A stretch of DNA of 64,000 bases, from positions 4,082,501-4,146,500 of the forward strand of contig NZ_OY762614.1 of NCBI RefSeq assembly GCF_963666145.1, in the 5' to 3' direction. The stretch is from an uncultured Desulfobacter sp. Its GTDB lineage: Bacteria > Desulfobacterota > Desulfobacteria > Desulfobacterales > Desulfobacteraceae. Shown here in pieces: positions 1 to 9,332 of this stretch. Each line of letters opens with the position of its first letter. Position 1 is the stretch's first letter. The notes under the pieces were generated by a model, which worked only from the letters and a program-made list of their open reading frames with translations, had not been told where the DNA came from and ran no database searches. The translations under genes were made by a program, and so were the position numbers.

Positions 1-1
1 T

Positions 2-949
2 TTTGGTGGCCTCTACGACGGCCAGGAAGACGGCTCCTGGGGCCAAAAATTAAAACTGTACTCTGTCGCGGGACGAAAGATCTGGTATGCTCCCAACATT
101 GTCAATGATTATTTCCTTGTGGATTTTACCTATCCGGCCGGAGAACTTAATGAAACCCAAGATGTTGTCGTTTCCAAAAAACGCGTTGGGGATTATGTCT
201 TTTTCGGGACGGGAGATCGGGCACATCCCGAACGAAAAGATTTGCTTAACGGATTTTATGCCATCAAAAACAACTGGCAATGGTCCGGTGAATCGCCCAC
301 AATTGTCGAAGCTTACATCGACACCAATACCGGAAAGGTCAGGGCAAAGAGTGACAATGCTGTTATTGTCGATTGGGATGACGCCACAGATGATACAGAA
401 CTGTATATCCTTGATGTGACCGAGGATCTTATCCAAAATGATGAGACAGATACGGATGTCAGCCAAAAAATTACTGGTTATGTAAAAAATGCGATCCACC
501 ATAAAAACAACCGAGGTTGGTTTATTTATTTTGAAGAGGAAAACGGCAGTCAGGTGGGTGAAAAGGTGGCCTCCTCACCGTTGATCTATGACGGTGTAAT
601 CTATTTTTCAACCTATGTTCCAGATGATGATGATGAGGAAGAGGATGTCAGTGAAGATCCATGCGCTGTTTCCGGGGCCGGAGGTAATGGCTATCTTTAT
701 GCTCTCGGTTATGAGTACGGGGAGGCTGCCGCTAATTTTGATACCGAGAATGATGAGGAAGGTGACGATGAAGAAGAAGTCTTGAGGCGATCGGATCGTC
801 GTAAGAAATTAAAAAGTAAGGGGATTCCACCCCAGCCGGTTCTTGTTATTCATGAAGGGAAACCAACAATTATTACCGGCTTTGAAACAACCGATCCAGT
901 AACCCCGGTAGGCCTGGAAAGAACATTTTGGCGTCAACTTAACAACTAA
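2..949 (+). CDS. PilY1-like protein, C-terminal part (5' end outside window)
   Basis: The frame is open from base 2, so the gene begins before the window; about 315 residues are visible. The segment has beta-propeller-like sequence with the phrases EKVASSPLIYDGVIYFSTYVP and GGNGYLYALGYEYG, and ends with ITGFETTDP and LERTFWRQ, which fits the C-terminal domain of PilY1/PilC proteins that sit at the type IV pilus tip. Two strongly acidic inserts (around 632-658 and 748-780) interrupt it and could be flexible or metal-binding loops. The family call rests on general pattern and is not certain; an unrelated quinoprotein-like propeller is the alternative. Confidence 0.6.
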   Translation, partial: FGGLYDGQEDGSWGQKLKLYSVAGRKIWYAPNIVNDYFLVDFTYPAGELNETQDVVVSKKRVGDYVFFGTGDRAHPERKDLLNGFYAIKNNWQWSGESPTIVEAYIDTNTGKVRAKSDNAVIVDWDDATDDTELYILDVTEDLIQNDETDTDVSQKITGYVKNAIHHKNNRGWFIYFEEENGSQVGEKVASSPLIYDGVIYFSTYVPDDDDEEEDVSEDPCAVSGAGGNGYLYALGYEYGEAAANFDTENDEEGDDEEEVLRRSDRRKKLKSKGIPPQPVLVIHEGKPTIITGFETTDPVTPVGLERTFWRQLNN

Positions 950-1017
950 CAATCATGGGGTGACGCTTAATTCATGATAAAATTTGTAATCGGTAACAAT
1001 TTAATATGAGGTCTTTT

Positions 1018-1386
1018 ATGAATACCAGCTTCCTGAAGGTTTTTTTGTTGAAAAGAACAATTCCTTTGATTGTGTTTTCCTTGGTTATTTTTAACGGAAT
1101 GTGTGGCATGGGTATAGCTGCCGAAGATGAATCTGTTCCTATTAAATTTAAAGCCAAAGTGATGGCCATTGATTTGATTAATAACATAGTGGTCATCGCT
1201 GAACAAAAGTTTAAACTTGTATCTCATCGGGATAAACACGGAAAAAAAGTTTGGGATACGCGTTTCTTAGATAAAGAAGGGAATCAAATTTCCCCGGATC
1301 AGATCGAGAAAAGAGACCGAGTCTTGGTGCATGGAAAGAATGATAGCGGAACGATTATTGCTGAAGAAGTAATTCTACTTGAATGA
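1018..1386 (+). CDS. small exported hypothetical protein
   Basis: A 122-residue protein with a basic N-terminus, a hydrophobic stretch (residues about 14-30) and a likely signal cleavage after GIAAEDES. The rest is a compact beta-rich domain (FKAKVMAIDLINNIVVIAEQ, then RDRVLVHGKND), resembling small OB-like periplasmic domains. I chose the ATG at 1018 because TGAGG at about 1007-1011 is well placed for it; an in-frame ATG at 1006 has no such site. It stands alone between the PilY1-like gene and the thiC leader. No function can be named. Confidence 0.6.
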   Translation: MNTSFLKVFLLKRTIPLIVFSLVIFNGMCGMGIAAEDESVPIKFKAKVMAIDLINNIVVIAEQKFKLVSHRDKHGKKVWDTRFLDKEGNQISPDQIEKRDRVLVHGKNDSGTIIAEEVILLE

Positions 1387-1517
1387 GAATCCGCCTTCCA
1401 GTAATGGCTTGAATTGGAATGCTTATTTACTGTGAATGCTACCCATTGACAAAAAAATTAGTTTTAAAGTTAACCCATTGACAGAACCTTTTGAATTAAG
1501 TATTTGACAATATAGTT

Positions 1518-1615
1518 GATCACGGGGGTGCTTTCGTAAAAGCTGAGAGAAGTTGGCTCAAGACTTCAACCCTTGGAACCTGATCCGGTTAGTACCGGCG
1601 TAGGGAAAGTGATTG
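1518..1615 (+). promoter_or_regulatory. TPP riboswitch (THI element)
   Basis: The leader of thiC holds the conserved TPP-sensing core: GGGGGTGC near 1524, CTGAGAGA near 1542, ACCCTTGGAACCTGATC from about 1569 and the closing GTACCGGCGTAGGGAAAGT from about 1592. Order and spacing match the family. It lies about 90 bases ahead of the thiC start, so thiamine pyrophosphate most likely shuts off thiC expression. TTGACA boxes occur upstream at 1446, 1478 and 1504, but none has a convincing -10 partner. Confidence 0.95.
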
Positions 1616-1706
1616 AAGCTTGGCATTTTGCCATACCTCATATCCCCGGTCCTTCCGTTTCAGTTTCCTTTCCAAAAAAAATAGATGCAAAACAGGAGAT
1701 GTATAC

Positions 1707-2993
1707 ATGTCACAGTCATATACGACTCAGATGGATGCAGCCAGGAAAGGTATTCTTACCCCTCAGATGGAGCAGGTGCTCGCCAATGAATCCATTTCAA
1801 AAGAAGAACTAATGGAAGGACTTGCCCAGGGTCGCATTGCCATCCCTGCCAATAGACATCATTTAAATCTGAAAGCGGCAGGCGTGGGAAAAGGGCTTAA
1901 AACTAAAATTAACGTCAATTTAGGCGTATCCAAGGATGTCTGCTGTTTTGATTCGGAAATAAATAAAGCGCAGTTGGCCGTCGATTATCAGGCTGATGCC
2001 GTCATGGACCTGAGTGTATCCGGCGAGACTGAAAAATTTCGGAAACGGCTGGTTGAGCAAATTCCTGTAATGATTGGTACAGTGCCTATTTATGATACCT
2101 TAACCCGTACCGGGAAGCCCACAGAGGAGATTACCCTGGACGAGTGGTTTGAAACCGTCGAGATCCATGCCGCCAACGGGATTGATTTTATTACCATCCA
2201 TGCCGGACTCAATCGGAAATGTGCCCAAAGCGTTAAAACCAATCGTCGGCTGTGCGGCATTGTCAGCCGTGGCGGATCGATCCTGTTTGAATGGATGGAA
2301 AAAACCGGCAATGAAAATCCTTTTTATGAACACTTTGACCGGCTCTTGGATATCTGTCAGGCCCATGATGTCTGCATCAGCCTGGGGGATGGGCTTAGGC
2401 CAGGTGCCATCAAGGACTCAACCGACGCTCCCCAGATCCAGGAACTGATCACTCTGGGAGAACTGACCAAGCGTGCCTGGGAGAAAAATGTTCAGGTCAT
2501 GATTGAGGGACCCGGTCACGTGCCCCTTCATGAGGTGGAAATGAACATGAAACTGCAAAAAAAGCTGTGCCACAATGCGCCGTTTTATGTGCTGGGTCCC
2601 CTGGTTACCGATATCGCCCCCGGCTATGACCATATTACATCAGCCATCGGCGGTGCCCTTGCCGCCATGCATGGGGCTGACTTTTTGTGCTATGTTACCC
2701 CGGCTGAACATCTGCGGCTGCCGACTGTAGATGATGTTAAAGAAGGGATCATGGCGTCCCGGATCGCTGCCCATGCCGGAGATCTGGCCAAGGGGCTTAA
2801 GGGGGCCGAAAATATAGACCATAAAATGAGCAAGGCCCGGGGGGAACTGGACTGGGAAGGGCAGTTTGATTGTGCCCTGGATCCGGAAAAGGCCAGGGCC
2901 TACCGCAAGTCCTCCGAGCCTGATGAAAAAGAGGTTTGCACCATGTGCGGTGATTTTTGCGCTGTGAAACGTACTGCAAATTTGCTTAAATAA
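1707..2993 (+). CDS. thiC: phosphomethylpyrimidine synthase ThiC
   Basis: Radical-SAM enzyme that turns aminoimidazole ribotide into hydroxymethylpyrimidine phosphate for thiamine synthesis. The 428-residue protein shows the ThiC signatures GLRPG, MIEGPGHVPLHE, YVLGPLVTDIAPGYDHITSA and the C-terminal CTMCGDFC cluster motif that binds the iron-sulfur centre. Length fits the short bacterial form without the N-terminal extension of E. coli ThiC. The ATG at 1707 is preceded by AGGAG at 1694; the same frame is open to 1620 but that part is the riboswitch expression platform. Regulated by the TPP riboswitch just upstream. Confidence 0.97.
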   Translation: MSQSYTTQMDAARKGILTPQMEQVLANESISKEELMEGLAQGRIAIPANRHHLNLKAAGVGKGLKTKINVNLGVSKDVCCFDSEINKAQLAVDYQADAVMDLSVSGETEKFRKRLVEQIPVMIGTVPIYDTLTRTGKPTEEITLDEWFETVEIHAANGIDFITIHAGLNRKCAQSVKTNRRLCGIVSRGGSILFEWMEKTGNENPFYEHFDRLLDICQAHDVCISLGDGLRPGAIKDSTDAPQIQELITLGELTKRAWEKNVQVMIEGPGHVPLHEVEMNMKLQKKLCHNAPFYVLGPLVTDIAPGYDHITSAIGGALAAMHGADFLCYVTPAEHLRLPTVDDVKEGIMASRIAAHAGDLAKGLKGAENIDHKMSKARGELDWEGQFDCALDPEKARAYRKSSEPDEKEVCTMCGDFCAVKRTANLLK

Positions 2994-3081
2994 CGGTGCC
3001 CTTTCGGATGACCAATTGACTCAATAATCTTAGTTTCATCCGTCAGTGCCAACATTAACCACAGCGTTGCACTGAAATAAT

Positions 3082-3125
3082 AAAATCCACTATATGGTTT
3101 GATTTTAAACCGTATAGTGGATTTT
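3082..3125. terminator. hairpin terminator after thiC
   Basis: Arms 3082-3100 and 3107-3125 are complementary over 19 bases with one mismatch and a 6-base loop. A-tracts and T-tracts flank the stem, so it could end transcription in both directions. Confidence 0.75.
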
Positions 3126-3223
3126 GCATTTTTCACACCTCCATGACATTGAATTGACATTTAAGGGGATTAGTTTTAGAAGAAATAGCATTTGGGGTAA
3201 CCAATAATTTGGAGAAAATTAAA

Positions 3224-3757
3224 TTGAACACGCGTCATTATCTGCCATCCGTCTTTTCCATCTGTCTAATTTTTACAGCTGTTGTTTTTATTTCAGGGTG
3301 CGGCCTTTACCAGGACCCCTCTGCTCCGGAACAGACCCAATCTCCCCAGATGGAGGTTGGAAATAAACCCCTTGCCGTTTATCATGATTTTGAAGATGTG
3401 CTGGTGCCTGATGAATTGAGTGTGATAAGAGACCGTTCTGTTGTGGTCTCAACACCTGGTTTCAGATCCGGCATCCTTACCTTTAAAGGCCGGGTGGACT
3501 CCAACTCCCTGTATAATTTTTTTTCCACTAATATGGAAAAGGACAACTGGGGTGTGGTTTCCAGGATTAAAGGCCCGGAAAACACTATTATGGTGTTTCA
3601 AAAGGCCACTCGATGTGCTGTGATTTCAATCCGTGAAGCACAGATTTATACCTATGTTGAAATCGGTGTTGCCCCGACACTGGGAGGCGCATCCGGGCAC
3701 AGCGGATCCGGTGCGCGCGGCGTATCTGAAATGCCCATAAATGACGGGACCTTTTGA
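3224..3757 (+). CDS. putative lipoprotein, conserved hypothetical
   Basis: A 177-residue protein with an N-terminal hydrophobic stretch and lipobox VFISGC, so it is probably lipidated and exported. The mature part contains a compact alpha/beta segment (FKGRVDSNSLYNFF, then NTIMVFQKA) of the kind seen in small conserved lipoproteins of sulfate reducers; I cannot name a family. The start TTG at 3224 is chosen because GGAG at 3211-3214 is well spaced for it; a TTG at 3209 would overlap that site. The stop overlaps the coaBC start (TGATG), suggesting translational coupling. Confidence 0.65.
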   Translation: MNTRHYLPSVFSICLIFTAVVFISGCGLYQDPSAPEQTQSPQMEVGNKPLAVYHDFEDVLVPDELSVIRDRSVVVSTPGFRSGILTFKGRVDSNSLYNFFSTNMEKDNWGVVSRIKGPENTIMVFQKATRCAVISIREAQIYTYVEIGVAPTLGGASGHSGSGARGVSEMPINDGTF

Positions 3758-4956
3758 TGTCATTGCATGGTAAACACATTTTTTTAGGTGTGACCGGCGG
3801 CATTGCCGCATATAAATGTGTCGAACTGCTTCGGCTTTTCAAAAAGGCCGGGGCCGATGTCGTCGTGGGCATGACTCAGGCGGCCGCCCGTTTTGTCGGA
3901 CCTGCCACTTTTGAGGTGCTCTCGGAAAACCCAGTGCTGCTGGATTTGTGGGAAGGGCCCGGCTCAGGGGTTTCTCACATTGAAGTGGCGTCCAAGTCGG
4001 ATCTTGCGGTCATCGCACCTGCCACGGCCAACTGCATCGGCAAACTGGCCCACGGCATTGCCGACGATGCGTTAACCACCACGATGCTGGCCATGACCTG
4101 CCCTGTTTTGATTTGTCCGTCCATGAACACGGATATGTACCAGAATATGAGGGTGCAGAAAAATCTGGATCTGCTGGAGGAAACAGGCATCCACATCCTG
4201 GACCCGGATTCAGGGGTGCTCGCCTGTAAAACCACAGGTGCCGGACGCCTGCCGGAACCCTGGTTTATTTTTGACCGGGCCTGTGCCTTTTTTTATAAAA
4301 ATGATCTTAAAGGAAAAACCGTTTTGGTTTCTGCCGGTCCCACGGTGGAGCCCATTGACCCCGTGCGCTTTATCAGTAATCACTCTTCTGGGAAAATGGG
4401 TTATGCCATTGCCGGGGCCGCTGAAAAAAGAGGGGCCAAGGTTATCCTTGTCTCCGGCCCCGTCAGCCTTGATCCGCCTGTCGGTGTAACCTATGTGCCT
4501 GTGGGATCCTGTGAAGAGATGTACAATGCCATGTTCGAGCACCTGGATCAGGCCGATATCATTATTAAAGTCGCGGCTGTGGGGGATTTTAAGCCTGTGT
4601 CGGTTCAGGGCCATAAAATCAAAAAAACCGGGGATCAGGATCATATGACCCTTGAATTGATCCAGAACAAGGATATCTTAAAGGCCATTGGGCTCAAAAA
4701 GAGAAAAGACCAGTATCTGGTGGGCTTTGCGGCAGAGACCCGGGACCTTGAAACCTATGCCCTGGGCAAGATGGAGAAAAAACAGCTGGACATGATCGCA
4801 GCCAATATTGTGGGAAAAAGCGGTTCCGGCTTCCAGGCGGACACCAATAAAGTCAAACTGTTCACCCGGGACGGACAGGTTACGGACCTGCCTTTGATGC
4901 CAAAAGAAGAGGTTGCCCACGCCATTCTGGATGCTGTGGTCAAGGCGGTTTCTTAG
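3757..4956 (+). CDS. coaBC: bifunctional CoaBC (phosphopantothenoylcysteine synthetase/decarboxylase)
   Basis: Makes 4'-phosphopantetheine for coenzyme A. The 399-residue protein has the N-terminal flavin decarboxylase half (GVTGGIAAYK, the catalytic His in SHIEVA, PSMNTDMY, and the substrate-clamp Cys in GVLACKTTGAGRLPE) and the C-terminal CTP-dependent ligase half beginning near residue 185 (SAGPTVEPIDPVRFISNHSSGKMG, then KKTGDQ). Both halves look intact. ATG at 3757 overlaps the stop of the lipoprotein gene. Confidence 0.95.
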   Translation: MSLHGKHIFLGVTGGIAAYKCVELLRLFKKAGADVVVGMTQAAARFVGPATFEVLSENPVLLDLWEGPGSGVSHIEVASKSDLAVIAPATANCIGKLAHGIADDALTTTMLAMTCPVLICPSMNTDMYQNMRVQKNLDLLEETGIHILDPDSGVLACKTTGAGRLPEPWFIFDRACAFFYKNDLKGKTVLVSAGPTVEPIDPVRFISNHSSGKMGYAIAGAAEKRGAKVILVSGPVSLDPPVGVTYVPVGSCEEMYNAMFEHLDQADIIIKVAAVGDFKPVSVQGHKIKKTGDQDHMTLELIQNKDILKAIGLKKRKDQYLVGFAAETRDLETYALGKMEKKQLDMIAANIVGKSGSGFQADTNKVKLFTRDGQVTDLPLMPKEEVAHAILDAVVKAVS

Positions 4957-4960
4957 CGTC

Positions 4961-5557
4961 ATGGATGATTTTAACGGTAATACTTCCCAAAATTCAGACT
5001 GTGGCCACGGGGTTGTCCAGGCGCTTAATGCATTAAGCCGGTTTTTGAAATTCCAAAAAAGTTTGGGAAATCAATCCATGACCCTGGGAGCGGATGCCTT
5101 TCAACTTCTTGAAAGATGGGGGACACCGTCATGGCCGCCACCGCCCTTTGTTGCCCAGGGCCCTGAAAGTGCGCGTATTGTAATTGTGGACAGTGAAGGG
5201 ACCTTTTTTGAGGGGGCGTCCGGCAGCCTTTTGGTGAAGATGCTTGGCGCCATGCATCTTGCACCGTCCGATGTATATATTTGCAATACATCGGACAATG
5301 CATCACTTACCCGCCATATAGTGGCGCACAAACCCAGTGTTGTTGTGGCATTGGGCGAAAAAGCCTGTCGGATGCTCAAGGGGACGGATGAACCCCTGGC
5401 AAAGATCCGGGGGTATTTTTTTCAATGTCACGGGGTCTCGGTCATGGTCACCCATCACCCGTCGGTGCTTGTAAAAATTCCTGGGCTGAAACGCCAGGCC
5501 TGGGAAGATCTGAAACAGGTCATGGCGTTCACAGGACTGGACGGTCATGATTCTTGA
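4961..5557 (+). CDS. uracil-DNA glycosylase-superfamily-like protein, degenerate
   Basis: A 198-residue protein. The C-terminal phrase VTHHPSVLVKIPGLKRQAWEDLKQVM resembles motif B of type 4/5 uracil-DNA glycosylases, and the middle (GASGSLLVKMLGAMHL...VYICNT) resembles the region around motif A. The usual GEGPG active-site loop is replaced by VDSEGTFFEG, and the spaced cysteines that bind the iron-sulfur cluster are not evident, so activity is doubtful. It lies between coaBC and xerC and overlaps xerC by 11 bases. The ATG at 4961 follows the coaBC stop by four bases. Confidence 0.6.
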   Translation: MDDFNGNTSQNSDCGHGVVQALNALSRFLKFQKSLGNQSMTLGADAFQLLERWGTPSWPPPPFVAQGPESARIVIVDSEGTFFEGASGSLLVKMLGAMHLAPSDVYICNTSDNASLTRHIVAHKPSVVVALGEKACRMLKGTDEPLAKIRGYFFQCHGVSVMVTHHPSVLVKIPGLKRQAWEDLKQVMAFTGLDGHDS

Positions 5558-6443
5558 TGACTATCTCATGGCCCTGGAAGCCGAAAAAGGGTATTCCGCC
5601 CATACACTCCGGGCCTATTTTACAGATATAAAAAGCTTTATCCTCTTTTATCTGGATACCTGCAACTGCACGGATGAGAACTGGCAGCAGACCTTTGAAA
5701 AAATGGTTCAACAGGTGGACAAGATGATTGTCCGCAGATATCTTGCCGCCCAGACGGCGTTGAAAAAAAGCAAAAAAACCCTTTCAAGACGCCTGTCCGC
5801 TTTAAACTCTTTTTTTGATTACCTGGTGAGATCCGGTCTGATCTCCTTGAATCCTGCAGATACCATCCCGTTTCCAAAACTTGAGAAGACCCTTCCCAAG
5901 GCCATGAGTATTGATGATATTTTCAGGCTCCTGGACACCATGAAATGTGATACCTGGATGGAAAAACGAAATCTTGCCATGTTTGAGACCTTTTATTCCA
6001 CAGGCATGCGCATCGGCGAGCTTCATATGCTCAATATCCAGGATATTGATTTTGATGCCGGGTTGATCCGGGTGCTGGGCAAGGGGAATAAGGAACGGGT
6101 CATGCCCGTGGGCAAGCGCGCCCTGGATGCGGTTCAAACCTACCGGGCTGATCTTAAAGAAAATTTTTCTGCGGTGTTTTTAAATAAAAATTTTGCCCGG
6201 CTTGGCAGGCGCTCCATTCGGCGCATTCTTGATAAAGTCGTCATGGAGTGCGGTTTAGGCTTAAAAATATCCCCCCACACCCTGCGGCATACCTTTGCCA
6301 CCCATATGCTGGACTGCGGTGCAGATCTTCGGGGAATTCAGGAAATTCTCGGCCATGCCAGCCTCTCCACCACCCAGGTGTATACCCATGTGAGCATGGA
6401 TCGCCTGATGGCGGTGTACGACAAAGCTCATCCCCGACGCTAA
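5547..6443 (+). CDS. xerC: tyrosine recombinase XerC
   Basis: Site-specific recombinase, 298 residues, probably resolving chromosome dimers at dif. N-terminal SAM-like DNA-binding domain (residues 1-90) and catalytic domain with Arg in STGMRIGEL, Lys in GKGNKER, HTLRHTFATHML, LGHASLSTTQ and the nucleophile Tyr in VYTHVS. Its place in a housekeeping run ahead of hslVU argues for a resident XerC rather than a mobile integrase. The ATG overlaps the upstream gene. Confidence 0.92.
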   Translation: MILDDYLMALEAEKGYSAHTLRAYFTDIKSFILFYLDTCNCTDENWQQTFEKMVQQVDKMIVRRYLAAQTALKKSKKTLSRRLSALNSFFDYLVRSGLISLNPADTIPFPKLEKTLPKAMSIDDIFRLLDTMKCDTWMEKRNLAMFETFYSTGMRIGELHMLNIQDIDFDAGLIRVLGKGNKERVMPVGKRALDAVQTYRADLKENFSAVFLNKNFARLGRRSIRRILDKVVMECGLGLKISPHTLRHTFATHMLDCGADLRGIQEILGHASLSTTQVYTHVSMDRLMAVYDKAHPRR

Positions 6444-6519
6444 ACAGTTTATAAAATTATAAAACCAGACTATTCGCTTTATGTTTACGGCGAACAGAAT
6501 CAGGAGAAATGGATATTAT

Positions 6520-7068
6520 ATGGATAATGAACAATTTCACGGGACCACAATTCTTGCCATCAGAACCAGAGACATGGTAGTGGTTGCAGGTGACGGACAG
6601 GTGACATTAGGCAATATCGTAACCAAACATAAAGCCCGCAAGGTTCGACGCATTTACAACAATCGGATTATTACCGGATTTGCAGGGGCCACGGCCGATG
6701 CGTTGACCCTGGCTGAAAAACTTGAGGAAAAGCTGGATCAGTTCAGTGGCAGTCTGACCCGGGCGTGTGTGGAACTTGCCCGGGAGTGGCGTACGGATAA
6801 ATATCTTCGCCGCCTTGAGGCCATGATGATTGCGGCCGATAAAGAAAACCTGTATCTTCTATCGGGTAACGGGGATGTGATTGAACCGGATGAAGGTGTT
6901 ATCAGTATCGGGTCCGGCAGCACCGCAGCCCAGGCGGCAGCGACCGCTTTGATTGAAAATACGGATCTTGACCCGGTGCAGATTGTGGAAAAGGCCATGA
7001 AAATTGCCGGTGATATCTGTATATATACCAATCACCATGTGACAATAGAAACGATTGGAAATAATTGA
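6520..7068 (+). CDS. hslV: ATP-dependent protease subunit HslV
   Basis: Proteasome-like peptidase that works with HslU in the cytoplasm. The 182-residue protein begins MDNEQFHGTTILA; the threonine pair in HGTTILA supplies the N-terminal nucleophile after processing. The GSGGxxA-type stretch ISIGSGSTAAQAAA and VAGDGQVTLG are typical. The ATG at 6520 matches the family N-terminus, although AGGAG at 6502 sits 13 bases away; the frame stays open to 6481 but that extension is not part of the family. TGAATG junction with hslU. Confidence 0.95.
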   Translation: MDNEQFHGTTILAIRTRDMVVVAGDGQVTLGNIVTKHKARKVRRIYNNRIITGFAGATADALTLAEKLEEKLDQFSGSLTRACVELAREWRTDKYLRRLEAMMIAADKENLYLLSGNGDVIEPDEGVISIGSGSTAAQAAATALIENTDLDPVQIVEKAMKIAGDICIYTNHHVTIETIGNN

Positions 7069-8433
7069 ATGAAGGATCTTAAACCTCACCAAATTGTAAC
7101 GGAACTGGATAAGTACATTATCGGCCAGAATGACGCCAAAAAATCAGTGGCAGTGGCGTTGAGAAACCGATGGCGGCGACGGCAGCTGGAGCCGGATCTC
7201 CAGGACGAGATTGCACCTAAAAATATTATCCTCATCGGCCCGACCGGGGTGGGTAAAACCGAGATCGCACGCCGCCTTGCCAATTTGACGGATTCCCCCT
7301 TTTATAAGGTTGAAGCATCCAAATTTACCGAGGTGGGATATGTGGGCCGGGATGTGGAGTCCATGATCCGGGATTTGGTGGAACTTACCGTTAACATGCT
7401 CAAAGGCCGTCAGCAAGAGGCGGTTCAAGAAAAGGCATTTAAAATCGCCCGGGAACGGGTGCTGGATCTTTTATTGCCTTCCCAGAAAAGCAACCCGGCG
7501 TTTGAATTTGATACCGGTGGAGAGGCACCGCAAAACTCTGATGAGAAGTCTTCGGAACACACCCGGAAAAAGCTTGGCAAAATGCTTGATGAGGGCAAGC
7601 TTGACGACCGTAAAATTGACGTTGATGTCCAGGAGAAAAATATGCCCATAGTAGAGATTTTCTCCAATGCCGGAATGGAGGAGATGGGCATCAATATGAA
7701 GGATATGCTCGGCAATTTCATGCCCAAAAACACCAAAAGCCGCAATGTAAAGGTTAAAGAGGCCCTGGCGCTGTTTGCCCAGGAGGAGGCGGCCCATCTG
7801 GTGGACATGGAAGAGGTGAAAAACGAGGCCATCGTCATGGTGGAGCAGTCCGGCATTATTTTCATCGATGAGATTGATAAGATTGCGGGCAAAGACAAGA
7901 GCCATGGACCCGAAGTATCCAAAGAAGGGGTGCAAAGGGATTTGCTGCCCATCGTGGAAGGCAGTTCGGTGCCCACCAAATACGGTACCGTGAAAACAGA
8001 TCATATTCTGTTTATCGCCTCGGGGGCTTTTCATGTGTCCAAGCCTTCGGATCTTATCCCGGAGCTGCAGGGTCGGTTTCCCATCCGGGTGGAACTCTCC
8101 TCTTTGGGGGCGTCTGAGTTTGCCCGTATTCTCACCGAGCCTAAAAATGCTCTAGTGCTGCAGTATATTGCGTTGCTGCGCACCGAAGGGGTTCACTTAA
8201 GCTTTACCCAGGAGGCAGTGGATAAAATTGCCCGGATTGCGGTTGAGGTAAATGCTTCCATGGAAAATATCGGTGCAAGGCGGCTGCATACGCTCATGGA
8301 GCGTTTGCTTGAAGAAATTTTATTCGATGCCCCGGATGTGGCTGAAACGACGATTACCATTGATGCTGAGTTTGTTGAAAAACAGTTGGCAGATATTGCC
8401 AGAAACCAGGATTTAAGCAGGTATATATTATGA
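7069..8433 (+). CDS. hslU: ATP-dependent protease ATPase subunit HslU
   Basis: AAA+ unfoldase of the HslUV protease, 454 residues. Walker A GPTGVGKTE (about residue 58), the HslU-specific intermediate domain (about 110-230, charged), Walker B IIFIDEIDKI and sensor/arginine finger region (GARRLHTLMERLLE), ending in the conserved SRYIL tail that docks into HslV. Directly downstream of hslV with no gap and overlapping argB by ATGA, so hslVU and arg genes are probably one transcript. Confidence 0.97.
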   Translation: MKDLKPHQIVTELDKYIIGQNDAKKSVAVALRNRWRRRQLEPDLQDEIAPKNIILIGPTGVGKTEIARRLANLTDSPFYKVEASKFTEVGYVGRDVESMIRDLVELTVNMLKGRQQEAVQEKAFKIARERVLDLLLPSQKSNPAFEFDTGGEAPQNSDEKSSEHTRKKLGKMLDEGKLDDRKIDVDVQEKNMPIVEIFSNAGMEEMGINMKDMLGNFMPKNTKSRNVKVKEALALFAQEEAAHLVDMEEVKNEAIVMVEQSGIIFIDEIDKIAGKDKSHGPEVSKEGVQRDLLPIVEGSSVPTKYGTVKTDHILFIASGAFHVSKPSDLIPELQGRFPIRVELSSLGASEFARILTEPKNALVLQYIALLRTEGVHLSFTQEAVDKIARIAVEVNASMENIGARRLHTLMERLLEEILFDAPDVAETTITIDAEFVEKQLADIARNQDLSRYIL

Positions 8434-9314
8434 AAAATACTGTTGCAGATATATTGATAGAGGCCTTGCCCTATATTCGGCAATTTTCCGGAAAAACCGT
8501 GGTGATCAAATATGGCGGACACGCCATGGTGGATGAAGAGCTGAAAACTAATTTCTCCAAGGATATCTGTCTGCTCAAGACCATTGGGGTTAATCCGGTG
8601 GTGGTTCATGGCGGCGGTCCCCAGATCAATGAGGTTCTTAAAACCATGGGGATCACCTCTACGTTTATTAAGGGGATGCGCTACACGGACAATGCCACCA
8701 TGGATGTGGTGGAGATGGTTCTAGGCGGTAAGGTGAACAAGGATGTGGTCTCCCGAATTAATCTCGAAGGCGGGAGGGCCGTGGGTCTTTCGGGCAAGGA
8801 TGCCGGGCTGATTTTAGCCGAAAAAATGACCATTTACCACCAGGAAGATGCGAGTAAACCGCCTGAGATTATTGATCCGGGAATGGTGGGGGATGTCTCC
8901 CAAGTGAACCCTGAAATTATTCATACGCTGACCGGTCAGGGCTTTATCCCCATTATTGCGCCGGTGGGCGTGGGCAGCAAAGGCGAAACCTATAATATCA
9001 ATGCCGATGTGGTGGCGGCGAGAATTGCCAGTGCCCTGAACGCCGAACGTCTTATCCTTGTCACGGATGTGGACGGGGTACTGGACAGTGACAAAAATCT
9101 TATCTCATCGGTGAACGAATCCCAGGCCCGGGAGATGATCCAGGACAACCGGATTTCAGGGGGCATGATTCCAAAGGTGGAATGCGGACTTTCCGCCTTG
9201 AATGCCGGCGTTAAAAAGGCCCATATCATTAACGGGAAAATCGCCCATGCGGTGCTGCTGGAGCTGTTTACGGACTCCGGCATCGGTACCCAGTTGTTTG
9301 CGGGCGATATTTAA
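8430..9314 (+). CDS. argB: acetylglutamate kinase ArgB
   Basis: Phosphorylates N-acetylglutamate, second step of the acetylated arginine route. 294 residues with VIKYGGHAM, VVHGGGPQIN, the phosphate loop and C-terminal ISGGMIPKVECGLSAL. The start overlaps the hslU stop in an ATGA. First of an argB-argD-argF(-argH) run. Confidence 0.96.
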   Translation: MKNTVADILIEALPYIRQFSGKTVVIKYGGHAMVDEELKTNFSKDICLLKTIGVNPVVVHGGGPQINEVLKTMGITSTFIKGMRYTDNATMDVVEMVLGGKVNKDVVSRINLEGGRAVGLSGKDAGLILAEKMTIYHQEDASKPPEIIDPGMVGDVSQVNPEIIHTLTGQGFIPIIAPVGVGSKGETYNINADVVAARIASALNAERLILVTDVDGVLDSDKNLISSVNESQAREMIQDNRISGGMIPKVECGLSALNAGVKKAHIINGKIAHAVLLELFTDSGIGTQLFAGDI

Positions 9315-9332
9315 ACATAAGGAAATATAAAA

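Noticed and set aside
7425..7979. 184-codon frame antisense to hslU
   Set aside because: Mirror of an intact, highly conserved gene with no ribosome site; compositional shadow.
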